A stretch of 64,000 nucleotides of DNA. Source: Eutreptiella sp. 'Long Island Sound 2002'. Lineage: Eukaryota; Euglenozoa; Euglenophyceae; Eutreptiales; Eutreptiaceae. Below the pieces are notes generated by a model, which had not been told where the DNA came from, ran no database searches, and saw only the letters and a program-made list of their open reading frames with translations. The DNA lies in NCBI GenBank assembly GCA_964036045.1, contig OZ038385.1, forward strand, positions 28,232,853 to 28,296,852, written 5' to 3'. The position numbers and the translations under genes are program-made. Of this stretch, positions 12,390 through 22,814 are shown piece by piece. The stretch's first letter is position 1. Each line of letters starts with the position of its first letter.

Positions 12390-15300
12390 GCGGGGAAGAC
12401 GAGGGGAAGGCGGGAGAAGAGGAGGCCCCGCCCCTTCAGTGACCTGGTCGGCAGGGCGGGGGGCCCAGGGAAAGGGGGCCGGAGATGGAAGAGTGGCGGT
12501 TGAGGAGGATGCTGGGGGCGGCGCTCCCGGGGGTGCGCCTGGACTGTCCCCAGGAGAGGGGGAAGAAGCCCAGGGTTCAGATGCTGCGAGAGCTGTTGCA
12601 GCGGGAGGGGCGGTACGGTGGCGACGCGTATGGCCGGGTAGGAGCAGGAACGGGGAGCACTAGGGGCAGGGGGCCAGGGGCGTGCGGAGGGACGGGCAGA
12701 TGGGATGCGGGGAGGCGGACGCGGGGGGTCGGCGGAGGTTGAGGGGTGAGAAGGGGATGTGGCGGACAGGAGGAGAGGAGGAGGGGAGCAGAGAGGTGCG
12801 GGTGCGCAGAGGAGGACAGGGACACGGCTGAAAGTGGAGGGGGATGTGGTGATGGAGGACGCGGACAAGAACCCCAAGCGGAGAGCACAGGACCAGCGGC
12901 GGGGGAGAGGGGAGATCGGGCGGCGGAGTACGGGGGCGCAGGCGAGTGCGGATGAAGCAACCGGGCAGTGGGAAGCGAGACGTATCGTGGGTACGGCGAG
13001 CAGTGTGAGGCAGAAGGGGCAGCAGACGGGAAGCAGTGTCGGAATGAGGTACAGTGACGGAGCAGAGCGCGAGGTCGTGACTGGCGAGAACAGCCGACGA
13101 AGGCGTGGAGCAGCGCTGTGCCCTTCGGGTGCAGCACGGCGCCAGGGCTCTGACTTGCAGGAGAGGCGAATGGGCAGACGCATCCAATATGCCAGGGTCT
13201 TGGCTAATGGTGTGATCGGAGGGATTGCTGGGATGAGCAGATGGCAGTGCCGGTGTACTCGAATCCGGTGCAGTGGAGCCACGTCACGGTGGCGCCCCAG
13301 TGGACTGGCAGTTGGGGTGTGCGGGCTATCCGCCAACTTGGTACATGGCGGCAAAGCTCTCTGCGTGGCAGGAAGGTGCTGCATCGAAAACATTGAGCTT
13401 ACGTGCACCATGCTCAGAGGGGTTGACCTCGCCAGGCCTTGGTGGCCGGGCTCCACAATGCAAATGCAGCGGCGGGAATTCGGCTAGCGTCTCCGGCGCA
13501 TGGGGGGTACAGGGCCACAGTCCAGACCACAGATACACCCACCCCCCCCCCCCCCACACAGGGCGCCAGGCAGCCAGGATGGGGTGAGAGGCGGGGACCC
13601 AGGGAGCACCCAGGGGAAAGGGTAGGGGCGAGGGGGAGGGGCAGGGGTAGATCACGCGAGTGGCACACACGAGTGACAGCGCTGCACGGACAGGGTGGGC
13701 AGACGTGCAGGCAGGGTCGACAGCGAGAAGGGGAATGGGACGGGAGACAGGCGAGAGAGGGGGCGCAGGGCAGCGGGATCAGGGTAGCACGAACAAGAGC
13801 AGAGGGCACACGCAGGGCGCGCCGGAGCAGCAAGGAGCGCGAGCACAGAACCACAAAAAAAAAAAAAACGGCAGGACAGGCGGACACACAGGAAGGGCAC
13901 ATAGAGGAGGCAGGGCGTGGGAGGTGGGGAGAACAGGGGGCCAACGAGGGCGCAAAGGAACACATTGTCTCACAGAGAGACACCATGCCGATGACCCGCA
14001 TAGAGCCGTACCTGCCGTCCCGCCCGACCATCAGGGAACTGAAGGAGGGGGCGGCCGGCGGGAGAGGACGACGGGGGAGTCCCCCCGAAGGGGTCTCTGG
14101 GGAGGCTGCCCAGGTCGGCCTACAGGTCGGAAGACAGGGCGGAGGCCCTGAGACGCGTGAGGGCGCACGAGATACAACCATGGCGCGGAGACGACCAGCG
14201 GCGAGCACACAGAGCACGAGAACAACACTAAGAGGACGGGCAGGAGACAGAGGCAAGGGGAGGGTAGAGAGGAGAGAGAGCGGATACATGTACAGCAACG
14301 CGGGCTAAATGGCTGGGTCGCCCGGCATGGCTGGGGACCGCAAAGGGCAACGCCACAGGATGGCGGAGGGACTGGACGTGAGCACCGAACAGAACCGAGA
14401 CAGATGGCCATGCAGTGTTCTTGTGCGTACATGCAGGGAGGAGGGAACCAAGCGGAAAAAAGCACGAAAAAAAAAGGAAACAAACGCGGACAACACCCCG
14501 CAGCACCACAAGGAGGCGGGACAGAAAACGACGAGTGGCTAGGGCCACGCAACGGCCCCAGGTGACTAGGACAGCTAGGGAGACGGCACAGGAGAGAGGG
14601 GCGGGGGCGGGAGGGGAGCGACCCGTGCGAGGCGCACAAAACGGTCCCCGGATGGATGAGGATCCAGTGGGCCCGCGCCACAGGGTTGCTGGCCGCCTGG
14701 TGGGGTATGAACACGGGAAGAGGTATGGGATGGGGCCGCACGACAACCCAGGGGAATAGGCCGGGGCCGCGGCACAGGGGAAGGGGGCGGGAAGGGAGCG
14801 ACCTGTGCTAGGCGCACGAAACGGTCCCCGGATGGATGAGGATCCAGTGGGCCCGCGCCAAGGGGTTGCTGGCGGCCCGGTGGGAGATAAACACGGGATG
14901 AGGGGTGGGATGGGGCCGCAAGACAGCCCAGGGGATTCGGCCAGGGCCGCGGCACAGGGGAAAGGGACGGGGGCGGGAAGGGAGCGACCCGTGCTAGGCG
15001 CACGAAACGGTCCCCGGATGGAAGAGGCCGCAGTGGGCCAGCGCCACAGGGTAGCAGGAGACCCGGTGGGGTATAAACACGGGATGCACGGACAAGGGGA
15101 CAGGGCGGGGAAGGGCGTGTGGCTAGGGCCGCACAACGGCCCGAAGGGGTAGGGAGTCCACAGGACGCTGGGAACGGGCAGGTGCTGGGATGAGGCAAGG
15201 GGGAATGGGACATGGGAAGGGCAGGGAGGCCGAAAGCGCCAAGCAACAGCCCCGTGGGATTGGGAAACCAGTCGCCATGGAGTGGTGAACCATGGGCCAA

Positions 15301-15883
15301 CCATGGGGAACCTGGGCACGGGAAGTCGGGAAAATGCCCTGAACTCCGGGACGGCCGTGAGGTGTCCGCAGGGGTGAGGCCTGACCTTGAGATCCCCGGG
15401 TCAATGGCCTGACTACACTTAGGTTCACGCGTGAGCGGGACCAGGGGGAACGTGGAAAGGGTCGCCCCCTGGCCTCCAGCCGTGGATGGACGACAACCAA
15501 GTGCATCCGGGAGCCAAGTCGGTACTCCAGCCCGTGAGGGATGGGGAGAGGTGGAATGTGGTTGACAGAGAGAAATGTTCCGCTGTCCGCGAGGGCTATC
15601 CACAGGAAATCCGCCTGCAGGCGCCCAATAGGCTGTGCTAGGGGGAGAGGGCCGGGGGATCCTTCAAAGGGAAACCGGAAGGAGCTGAAACCGTGATGGC
15701 AGCGACTGAAGGGAGCCTACCACCGGTCATGCCCCAAGGGAACCTGGTTGAAGTTCTCGGCCGTGAGGTGAGACAGGGGTCGCCAGGGGAACTGATGGTG
15801 GAGAGCACTCCTTCCCGCCAGAGGCGGCCACCATGTAAAACAAACAAGGAGGAGTCAGATGAGGCTGCGGACGCGGCCGCCCT
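12390..15883 (+). other. LINE A 3' UTR, G-rich
   Basis: No supportable coding gene; the long ORFs on the opposite strand are by-products of strand-biased composition. It holds A-runs at 13854-13867 and 14467-14475, a C-run near 13540, three 180-bp tandem units (14581-15150) and a less G-rich island at about 13090-13500. The last 150 bases resemble the LINE B end: both have a CGCCAGGGG element about 50-120 bases before the tetranucleotide tail. Confidence 0.55.
14581..15150 (+). repeat. Three 180-186 bp tandem units in LINE A 3' UTR
   Basis: ACGGTCCCCGGATGGA recurs at 14641, 14821 and 15007, each inside a conserved unit with GGAGCGACC, CAGTGGGCC and a GG-TATAAACACGGGA-like end. Because the first unit is 180 bases, antisense frames stay open across it and show a repeated peptide of about 60 residues. 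That peptide is a by-product. Confidence 0.8.
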
Positions 15884-15900
15884 TACTTACTTACTTACTT
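15884..15900 (+). repeat. (CTTA)n 3' tail of LINE A
   Basis: About four CTTA units end exactly at the start of the right 515-bp repeat copy. LINEs without poly(A) often end in short tandem repeats. LINE B and B' end in the same way with ACCT units. Confidence 0.75.
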
Positions 15901-16415
15901 CCATCAGGCTACCCCAGAATTCCAAAGGCCGCAGGCTGGGGGAGAGTCCCCACGGGTCTTCCCTTGGGCGCACCATGTCCATATCCACGACGCGAGTGCA
16001 GAGTGGTAAAGCCGAACGAGCTCCTCCATAAGGGATCGGGCATCAAGGCCGTCTTTTCCCTCGCCCCATTACCACGAAGGCCATGCATGGGGCAGTCCCC
16101 ATGCAGTCTGGGCGGAGGCGTCGATTCCTCAGACCACTAGTTTCCCAGGCAGACTGACCGAGGTCAGGACACCGGAGGTCGCCACCCGACTGCAAGTGCG
16201 TCTGCGAGTCGGTAGGCTCACACTGGGACTGACAGTGGCGGACCGCTGGGATTGTAGTCAGGCAACTGGGCTTCCTGCCTGGCGCCATCAGGATCTCAGC
16301 ACATCACAGCCACTAGGGCACACGGTATCACGGGTACTCAAACATGACAATCTGTACTTAGGTACTGGTCCAGGCTGGACCTTATGTAAGAGCATGTACA
16401 CGGCGACTCAGGGCG
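15901..16415. repeat. 515-bp direct repeat, right copy
   Basis: Same length and orientation as 4092-4606. It continues at 16416 into gypsy D 3' noncoding sequence, which the left copy lacks. Confidence 0.8.
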
Positions 16416-16682
16416 CCCTCGTATTCTGACACGTGTCCCGTCAGGGGGGGAAAACAGTCCATATCTCCGTGATGGACTGACAACACTTAACATACAGATG
16501 CACATATGCTGAGGGGCGGAACTGTGAGCAAGAAATCGGTAAATAGGCGTGTAAACACACTCTGGATAGAGTGCCAAACCGCGCCCCGAATTCAGCATGG
16601 GGCTATGGCCCTCCATGGATTCCGAAATCACACTGGAAAGACCAGTGATGCTCATCAGGGGAGAGCTCGGGGCGGTGATCAG
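16416..16682 (-). other. Gypsy D 3' noncoding sequence
   Basis: Lies between the pol stop and the duplicated target block. It includes ATGTTAAGTGTTGTCAG near 16490 on the minus strand, a possible LTR start beginning with TG. No clear polypurine tract is present, so the boundary stays open. Confidence 0.35.
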
Positions 16683-16808
16683 GCGCCTCTGGCTGCAATC
16701 GCCTGGGTGAGTGCTGCCAAGTCCGAGACATGGAGCTTGGTCTTCTGCTTGCGGATGTAGTCCATGAAGGGGGTGTTAATCCGCGGCACGAACGAGAAGA
16801 GGTTTGAG
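16683..16808 (-). pseudogene. Gypsy D integrase ORF, C-terminal end after an insertion
   Basis: Encodes FSFVPRINTPFMDYIRKQ and then a short helix ending QAIAARGA with a stop. It fits as the end of the chromodomain protein: the upstream piece stops matching right after SHDTWE at about 17463, and this piece resumes with the hydrophobic segment expected after a chromodomain. The two are separated by a 650-bp insert. Confidence 0.6.
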
Positions 16809-17462
16809 GTTTGAGGTTTGATTTTGCGGGTACTAGACGCCTTTCGGCCCCGGGGGGCCACCTGGTCGGGCCAGGTGATATCCTCCCCACCGGGTCCTAG
16901 TGGGGAGCCCTCCAAGACGCACCTCCTGCCTGGTGGGGGAGTCCCCCGGGTTCACAGAGCTCGGAGCCCCGTCCTTCCCCGGCGTCCCCGTTTCGCCACT
17001 CCCCGGTCAGTGCATCAATTCGCAGCCGTGGCTGCGGGCGCTTACCTACTGCGTCGCCCCCCTAATGCGTGGTCGCCCGGGGCGCCGGCGCCGCCGGGCC
17101 CGTGCTACTGGCTTGTCGCCAGTGGGACCCCCTTGGGCTGGCGCGGAGGCTGCCTAGCCTAGGGGTTGGGGCGTGGCGCTGTGCGCCACTACTGCCTTGG
17201 CGGGTGCAGTGTCCCGTCTGTGTGTGCGCGGCGCTCGCGGCCGCTTCGGGGGGGTTCGGGCCGGTGCCTGGTGTTGTGTCTCCCCTTCTTCCCCCTTCCC
17301 GCCCCGCGTGTTCCGCGCTGCATGTGGCGGGCCGTCCTGTCCGGGTGTCCCTTACCCTCGCTCGCTGGTACGCCATTCCATGCGGTCTGTGCGTTCCGCG
17401 CGCTCGCTCTGGTTGCCCTTCCGGTAGTCCCCGCGTGTCCTTTTCGTGTGTGTGCGAAGACA
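16809..17462 (-). mobile_element. Short retroposed insert with CTCAAAC tail
   Basis: Interrupts the gypsy D chromodomain ORF. On the minus strand it begins after CACCTGGGAAC and ends in about three AACCTCA-type heptamers, like the short tandem 3' tails of the LINEs here. It has no ORF with motifs and is GC-rich. It could be a 5'-truncated LINE 3' end or a SINE. An exact target duplication could not be resolved. Confidence 0.5.
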
Positions 17463-19081
17463 AGTTCCCAGGTGTCGTGGGACGGCCCATAGCCTCGCCA
17501 ACGAACCTTGAACTCCAGGCCTCCGGGTGCCGAGGCGTTCGGACGCTGGGCCAGGATCTTCTCGACAGTATAGCCGTCCTGCTCAGCATAGTCGTCGTCC
17601 GAATCAGCCTCGTGTACAGCGTAGTTCAGGGACACATGTTGGCCACGGAGGGCGGGTTCCCGCACACGGAGTTGACTCTCGTGGCGCTCCCGGAACTGTC
17701 CGTGACCCACCTTGAAGCGGTAGGTGTCCTCACCAATCCTGCCGACCACCTCTCCGGGTGTGAACCAGGTTTTGGTGCGGTGGGTGCCCATAGGGCGGGG
17801 TCTGATCACCCACACCGGGTCTCCCACCCTGAACGTTTGCGCTGTTGAGCTCGGGGCGGACTTCTGACGCTCAGCATGCTCCTTCTCGAGCTGCTGGCGG
17901 ATGTCCCGCGCCGTTGCCTCTTGCCGCGCAAAGAATTCCTTGGCGTCCATGGCCATACCATCACCAGACAAGGGAAGTCCCCGACCCGGGGGGTCCCTGC
18001 CGAACAAAATCTGGTGAGGGGACAAGCCACCCGGAGTGGGGGTGTCATGATGGGCCTTCAGAGCGGGCCACGTCTCCTCAAACCAGTTCCGACGTGGATT
18101 GGTGATGTGAATCTTGCGTACCTTCTCGAACAGCTGCCTTCGAGCCACTTCAGCCCGTCCATTGGACCGGGTGAGATAGGCGACGCTCTTGGCATGACGT
18201 ATTCCCATGAGGGAACACATGGCCTTGAACCAGCCACCAGTAAACTGGGGCCCTCGGTCACTGCAAATGGTGCGGGGGATGTCAAAGACGGTCAGCCAAT
18301 GACGAATCATCATGACTGCCACTTCCTTGGCAAGCAACCCCTTTTTGCGTGCCGGAACGGCTACTACGTAGCCACTGTGGCGATCCACACAAAGAACCAC
18401 ACAGTCAAAGGTCTCCTTGCCAATGTGAACTTCGGGCATGGAGAAGACGTCCATGGCCACGCTCTCCATTGGCTGGTCAGGCACCGGAGTCCATCTGGCT
18501 TCCCCCTTGACGTTCTGGTTGTCAGGATTGCAGGCCTGGCAAACCGAGCAACCCTTTCTGACCTTCTTGATAGCATTGTAGAGACTGATCTGGTTGATTT
18601 CGAACCGGCGCTGCATATCCAGGGCTTGCTTCCTGACCCCTGGGTGCATCATGTGGTGGTGCCAAGCCTCACATTGCTCGAGCACTCGGGACTCTTGGAC
18701 CAGCAGCTTACCATTCCGGTAGAGCTTGCCATCCTCCTCAGTCAGCCCCTTTGGCCACTTCTGCCCCTCATCAGGGTCGGTCACAGCCCTATACTCGGCC
18801 TCAAAGGCCTCAGACTTAGTGTAGTCGTCAGTCCAGTCGTCCTGGAGGCACGATTCAGGGAAGCGGTGCTTGTCGGACTCGGCTCTTTCAGGGGCCAGTA
18901 CTCTGACCGCTCTGCCCATCTTCCTTCCGAGGGGGGCATCCGCAGCCATGACGACGAAGCATTTAACAACCTCCTCCTCCATCAGGCGCTCCATTTCTAT
19001 GATCCTCTTGGCCTCAGCAGTCTCAGCCTCATCGCCATGGGCGGAGACATCCGTCATGCCCTTGCTGGCGAAATAGGCCCA
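17463..19081 (-). pseudogene. Gypsy D integrase with chromodomain
   Basis: Inserts the cDNA into the genome. The open frame is 19123-17189, but the first residues (19123-19082) are LINE B tail and the last (below 17463) are the short insert. Domains: an HHCC zinc region with WHHHMMHPG and CSVCQAC (about 18670-18535). The D-D-E core is AMDVFSM (18450), CSDRGPQFTGG (18260) and SNGRAEVARR (18160). A GPY-like segment is followed by a chromodomain with YTVEKILAQRP and RWRGYGPSHDTWE (about 17570-17463). All three catalytic residues are present. The chromodomain places D among the chromoviruses. Confidence 0.85.
19073..19081. repeat. 9-bp TSD of LINE B, left copy
   Basis: ATAGGCCCA lies directly beside the GGTAGGTAGG tail of LINE B. 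The same nine bases lie at 40026-40034 at its other end. Joining them restores a continuous gypsy reading frame through SRWAY. Confidence 0.8.
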
Positions 19082-20888
19082 GGTAGGTAGGTAGGTGCAC
19101 TCGGTCGTGGAGAGGCGCCCCATGGTTCCCCCTGGCGTCGCCCCTGTGACGAACAGGAAGAGGCTTCGCGCGTGAAGAGGGGAGGCGGCTTATTTTCCGC
19201 TAGACCTGACTGTTGGCCCCCAACAAAGCGGCCCCGGGCTACGCCGGGAGGGCTGGTCGCCGCCAGCGTGACATGCTTGTCTCGCCGGGAGGGTGTGCCC
19301 CCGTGCTTGCGCACGTCCCCTCCTTTGGGCGGAACCCTAGGGGTTCACCGGACTTCCTGGCGTATCCCTTTCTCAAGGCGTGCATGCACTTTCTTGGTAC
19401 TAGGGTTCCGAGGCGCTTGGGTGTCGCACGCTCCGCCTCGAGTCCCAAAGCAGCGCAGGCCTTAGGATGCAGCCTTACCCCCGGTCTCCGGATCTCGTTT
19501 GGCCGGATCACCTGCATGGCACGGGCTGCCTCAGTGCCCGGGCTGAGGGCACTGGGTTTCCTACTGTTGTGTGGCGTTTGTGTTTGGGTCCGGTTGGCGG
19601 TTGGGTGCGGGTTTTGTTAACCCCGCCAGTCCTGGCTGGGGTCTTGGGTGGGTGTGTTTGGGCACGGTTTGTGGTGTTGTCCCTCTAGTGTCGGCTGTTT
19701 GTGGTGTTCGTGGTTGGGCTTTGGTTTCGGCCTGGTTTTGGGACGTGTGTGGTTTCGTGGGCGCCCCGCTTGCCCCCCGCCGTTTCCGGTTCCGGCGTGC
19801 GGTGTGGGCGTGTGTGCTGGGCCTGGGTCTCGCCTGTGCCCAGCCCTTCTTGGCTGGGTTGTCGGGGTGTGTTTTTTGCGCTTTGGTTTTTTCTTTTCTT
19901 TTTTTTTTTTTTTCGGGCTTTGTGGTCCCTGTCCCTCCATCCCCTTTCTTTCGGGCTGGGCTGGTGGCTCTCTTTTTGCTTTTTTTTTTTTTCCGTGTCC
20001 CTTTTCCCCGTGGTCCGCTGTTACTGGCTTGGTGTTGCCGGTTTTGGGTGGGTGGTCCCCCTGTGCCTCTGTGGGGGTCCTGTCTTCGGTGCCTTCTGGG
20101 GGGGGGCTTGGCCGCCTGTGGTGGTGTTGGCGGGCAGTTTGGTGGCTGTGGGCTGTTTTCGTGCCTTTTCCCCCTCCCCCATCCTTTTTTTTTTGGGGGG
20201 GGGGGGCTTGCCTGTTCCTCCCTCTGCCTTCCCTGGGCTGGCGCACGCACTGGCCTGCTTTCAGTGTTGTCTTCCGGGCTGCTGTCTTCAGTTGCGCTCT
20301 GTGTGGCCGCGTTCCGGCCCCATGGGTCGGGTGGGCTTTGTACACGGTGGGCTCGGCGCCCCTTCTTGCCGGGTTAGGTCCTGGCTCTGCCGGCTGGGCG
20401 GCTGCGCCAGGCGGCTGCTTGTGGTTTTGGGTTAGGAAGCCGGGGCTGTTCGTGTCCTTTCCCCTCTGCGGTGCCGGCTGTAATCTTCTGGGTGGTCCGC
20501 CACCGTTGTCGCCTGGCGCGCTGTGGCCCCGCGTGTGGCCTGCGGTGCTGGTGTGTGGCGTGCTGGCGCGGCGCTTTCCGGGGTGTGCGGTGGCTGGCTT
20601 TGGTTAGTCCCTCAGGTTAGGGTCAGTTGTGTCGTGCTGTGCCGCTCTGTGCCGCGTCGCGTCGCGTCGTGCTATGGTGCGTTGCACTGTGGCGCGCTGT
20701 GGTGCGGTGTGCCGTGGTCTCGCGTGGTGCCGCGGTGGGTCAGTGGAGGTCAGCCTGGCCTGTGTCGTGGTGCGGAGTGCAGGCCGGAGTGTGGCCGGCT
20801 GGTGGTTGGGGGGTGCGGTTAGGTGTGGGTGGCTCGCTGGGTCCGTGCTGTGGGGGCTTGGGCGTGCCGCTCGGGCTGGTGGGTCGGG
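19082..20888 (-). other. LINE B 3' UTR, distal part
   Basis: Mirrors 44292-46113 in LINE B' closely. It contains T-runs near 19895-19912, 19979-19992 and 20187-20196 (A-runs on the element strand) and C/A-rich low-complexity sequence. The last 100 bases contain GGGGCGACGCCAGGGGGAAC and end in ACCT repeats. The roughly 90-residue ORF at 19517-19239 is shared with LINE B' (45677-45994), but I recognise no family and treat it as conserved 3'-end RNA sequence. Confidence 0.6.
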
Positions 20889-21470
20889 TAGGTCTTCGGG
20901 AAATTCTGCTGAATGATCACGGTGTCCTTGGGGCGTGCACGCTGACTCTCACCCATGGACTCAATCTTCACCGGGCCTCGCAGACAGGCAGGCGTACTCG
21001 GGGTGTAGGAAAGGCGTTCCTTCTCGGAGGCAGACAAACAGAAATCAGGAGACGGACGGTGGAGGTGGCTTCCGAACGCCGTTTGAGTGGCGAAAGGCTT
21101 GCACTGCAGCTCGGCTGCGCTGGCAGGGACATGAGGGTCCGGGTCGGTGCCGCCGGCAGGCATGAGCTCATACTTCAGGGTCAGGGGGATGTCCATATCT
21201 CCGGTGCTGAACTGCAGGGGTCCGGGGCACCGGTAGTAATCTTGGCACTTCCAGTCTTCACGGCGCTCGGAGAAGGCCTTGAAGGGGGCACCGTCCAGCA
21301 GCACCAAGGCCTTCGCGATCGATCACAGCCTTTCACTTCCCCTTGCGGCGCTCGAAATTCATCATGGACGGGATCCGCGTGCCGCCGCAGTGCCATTCCT
21401 CCACTGGACGCAACAGGTTGGTGACGGACGCCCTCACGGACGTGAGACCAGCTGAGATCAAGCCCCCGGC
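20889..21470 (-). pseudogene. Captured phosphofructokinase (PFP-like) fragment in LINE B
   Basis: Encodes the C-terminus of a beta-type pyrophosphate-dependent phosphofructokinase. Visible: GGLISAG, RPVEEWHCGGT, SMMNFERRKGK, LLDGAPFKAF, then WKCQDYYRCPGPLQF. About 60 residues later in the same frame it encodes what looks like the N-terminus of an alpha-type subunit: EKERLSYTPSTPACLRGP and NFPKTY. Plant and alveolate enzymes have these landmarks in this order. A TGA interrupts after FERRKGK in both copies. A 4-base GATC gain follows in this copy only. It is a metabolic-gene fragment carried by the retroelement, not a working gene. Confidence 0.75.
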
Positions 21471-21932
21471 CGTCAATCCAAGTGCTTAGCAATACTCCGC
21501 GTCAAACCGCGACGGTAACGCAGCCCGGCCCTTATAGCCAAAGGCGTGGTCGCGTGACGGTCCGTGGGGTTGCCCTCCCTGGGGGCCTGTGCCTTGGTCC
21601 CGTGTCCTCTGGGGGTTTCGGTCCCCAGTCGTCGGTGCCGCGGCCGTGCCTTCGTCCTCTTCCGGTGCCTGTGAGGTGGCCTTTGTGGTGGCCGGGGTTG
21701 TCGGCTGGCGGTGAGGGCGTGGTGGTGCGCCGTGCGGCGGCGTTCCCTGCGGCTTCCTCTGTTGGTGTGACCCTCTCTCCCCGTGTAGGTGTGCCCTCCG
21801 TTCTCCGTGTGGTTTCCGGTGGCCGGTGGGCGTGCGCTGGTGTGATCCGCATGGCGTCCGATGTTTGCTTCGGTGGTGTGTGTTGGGGTGTTTGGTGGGG
21901 CTGGGGCGGCGCTGGTCCGCGTGTGCCTGCCC
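21471..21932 (-). other. LINE B 3' UTR, proximal part
   Basis: GC-rich sequence between the second-ORF stop and the phosphofructokinase fragment, matching 43103-43707 in LINE B'. No independent gene is supported. Confidence 0.5.
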
Positions 21933-22346
21933 TCACTTGGGGCCCTTCCGTGCCCTCTTGCTTGAGTGCTCCTTGGTGCCCCTTGCCCTTCCCTTGCCCT
22001 TGTCCTGCCCCTTCCTGGTGTGGTGGTGGCGGGAGGGGCGGGGTGGGGAGGGGGCGCCGGCGGCCCAGGCCTGGGGGTGGGTGGCCTGGAGCCACTGGCG
22101 GAGGGCTTGGGGGGTGTAGGGGGGGCGGAGGCCCTGGACCGCATCGCGGAGGAGGGCCTGCCATGCCGCTTGCGGCATGATGGCCTCCGGGGCGGCCTCG
22201 TTGGGATTTGCGGGGGTGCGGGTGCGCACCTCCTCGAAGGTATGCACCATGTGCACCCCTTCGTGCCTTCCCGCTCCTCCGGCCCACTTCACCCAGCGGC
22301 GGAGCTCCTGCAGAGCTGGGGGAGACCACCAATCGAGGTAGGCGGG
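21933..22346 (-). pseudogene. LINE B second ORF, C-terminal globular segment
   Basis: Separated from the rest of its ORF (31169 and above) by LINE C. Encodes WWSPPALQELRRWVKWAGG, then HMVHTFEEVRTRTPAN, AIMPQAAWQALLRDAVQGL and a basic tail ending in KRARKGPK and a stop. LINE B' keeps the same segment uninterrupted after its RS-rich region, which proves continuity. The regular spacing of hydrophobic residues suggests a small helical domain. No named family is recognised. LINE A has a shorter match. Confidence 0.65.
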
Positions 22347-22359
22347 GGCCCGGGGGGGG
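22347..22359. repeat. 13-bp TSD of LINE C, left copy
   Basis: GGCCCGGGGGGGG, repeated at 31156-31168. In LINE B' the same place holds one uninterrupted copy followed by the WWSPPALQ coding segment. Confidence 0.75.
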
Positions 22360-22814
22360 TTTGGTTTGGTTTGGGTCCAGGCCTGTGCCGGACGCCTTGG
22401 CCCACGGTCAGCACTCGCCTGTGTGCCGACACGACTGGGCTCGGCGAATCGCGGTTGTCCGGTCCCAAGGCCTGCCGGACTGTTGACCGCCCCCGTACCC
22501 CGCGGTGGCACTCGCGGGAGGGAGATGCCGCCGTGCCAGTGTGTGTGGCGCGCGCGGGGCAGGAGGGCAGGGCGCGCATGCTGGTGGTGCTCGCGGGGCA
22601 TGACGGGTCACACGGCTGTGCCGCGCCTGGCCCTGCCCGCATGAGCTAGTGGTGCCCTGGTGCCTTCGGCCGCCCGCGCGGCAGCTTGGCCCGTGTTTGT
22701 GGTCGCGGGCTTTGTCCCCGGGGGTGGGTGCGTTGGGGGGGGTTCGCTTGTCCTACCTCTGCCTCCCTGAGCACGTGGTAGAACCAGGAGTCGCATCTGA
22801 TCGTTGCTGGCAGT
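22360..22814 (-). other. LINE C 3' UTR
   Basis: Follows the ORF2 stop and ends with GGACCCAAACCAAACCAAA against the TSD. The short pentamer tail replaces poly(A). No ORF is supported. Confidence 0.7.

Larger units (their letters stand above)
4607..15900 (+). mobile_element. LINE A, 5'-truncated non-LTR retrotransposon (11.3 kb)
   Basis: Order: C-terminal half of an apurinic-type endonuclease (EEP), reverse transcriptase, RNase H, a CxC-H-C zinc motif, a second long low-complexity ORF, and a 3.5-kb G-rich 3' UTR ending in CTTA repeats. The 5' end falls inside the endonuclease domain, the usual LINE truncation. It is related to LINE B/B' in domain order, RT sequence and general 3'-end layout, but is diverged. 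Stops at 4930 and 7427, a frameshift near 5410, another at 11970-11979 and active-site losses show that this copy is dead. Confidence 0.85.

Noticed and set aside
14228-15319. 363-codon antisense ORF with repeated 60-residue units
   Set aside because: It is the antisense reading of 180-bp tandem repeats in the LINE A 3' UTR.
4092-16415. Reading the 515-bp repeats as LTRs of one LTR element with LINE genes inside
   Set aside because: The repeats lack TG...CA ends at the borders, the inside is a truncated LINE with its own tail, and the outer flanks rejoin into the gypsy D 3' region.
20627-21424. 265-codon plus-strand ORF over the captured fragment
   Set aside because: It is antisense to the PFP-like fragment and shows no motif.
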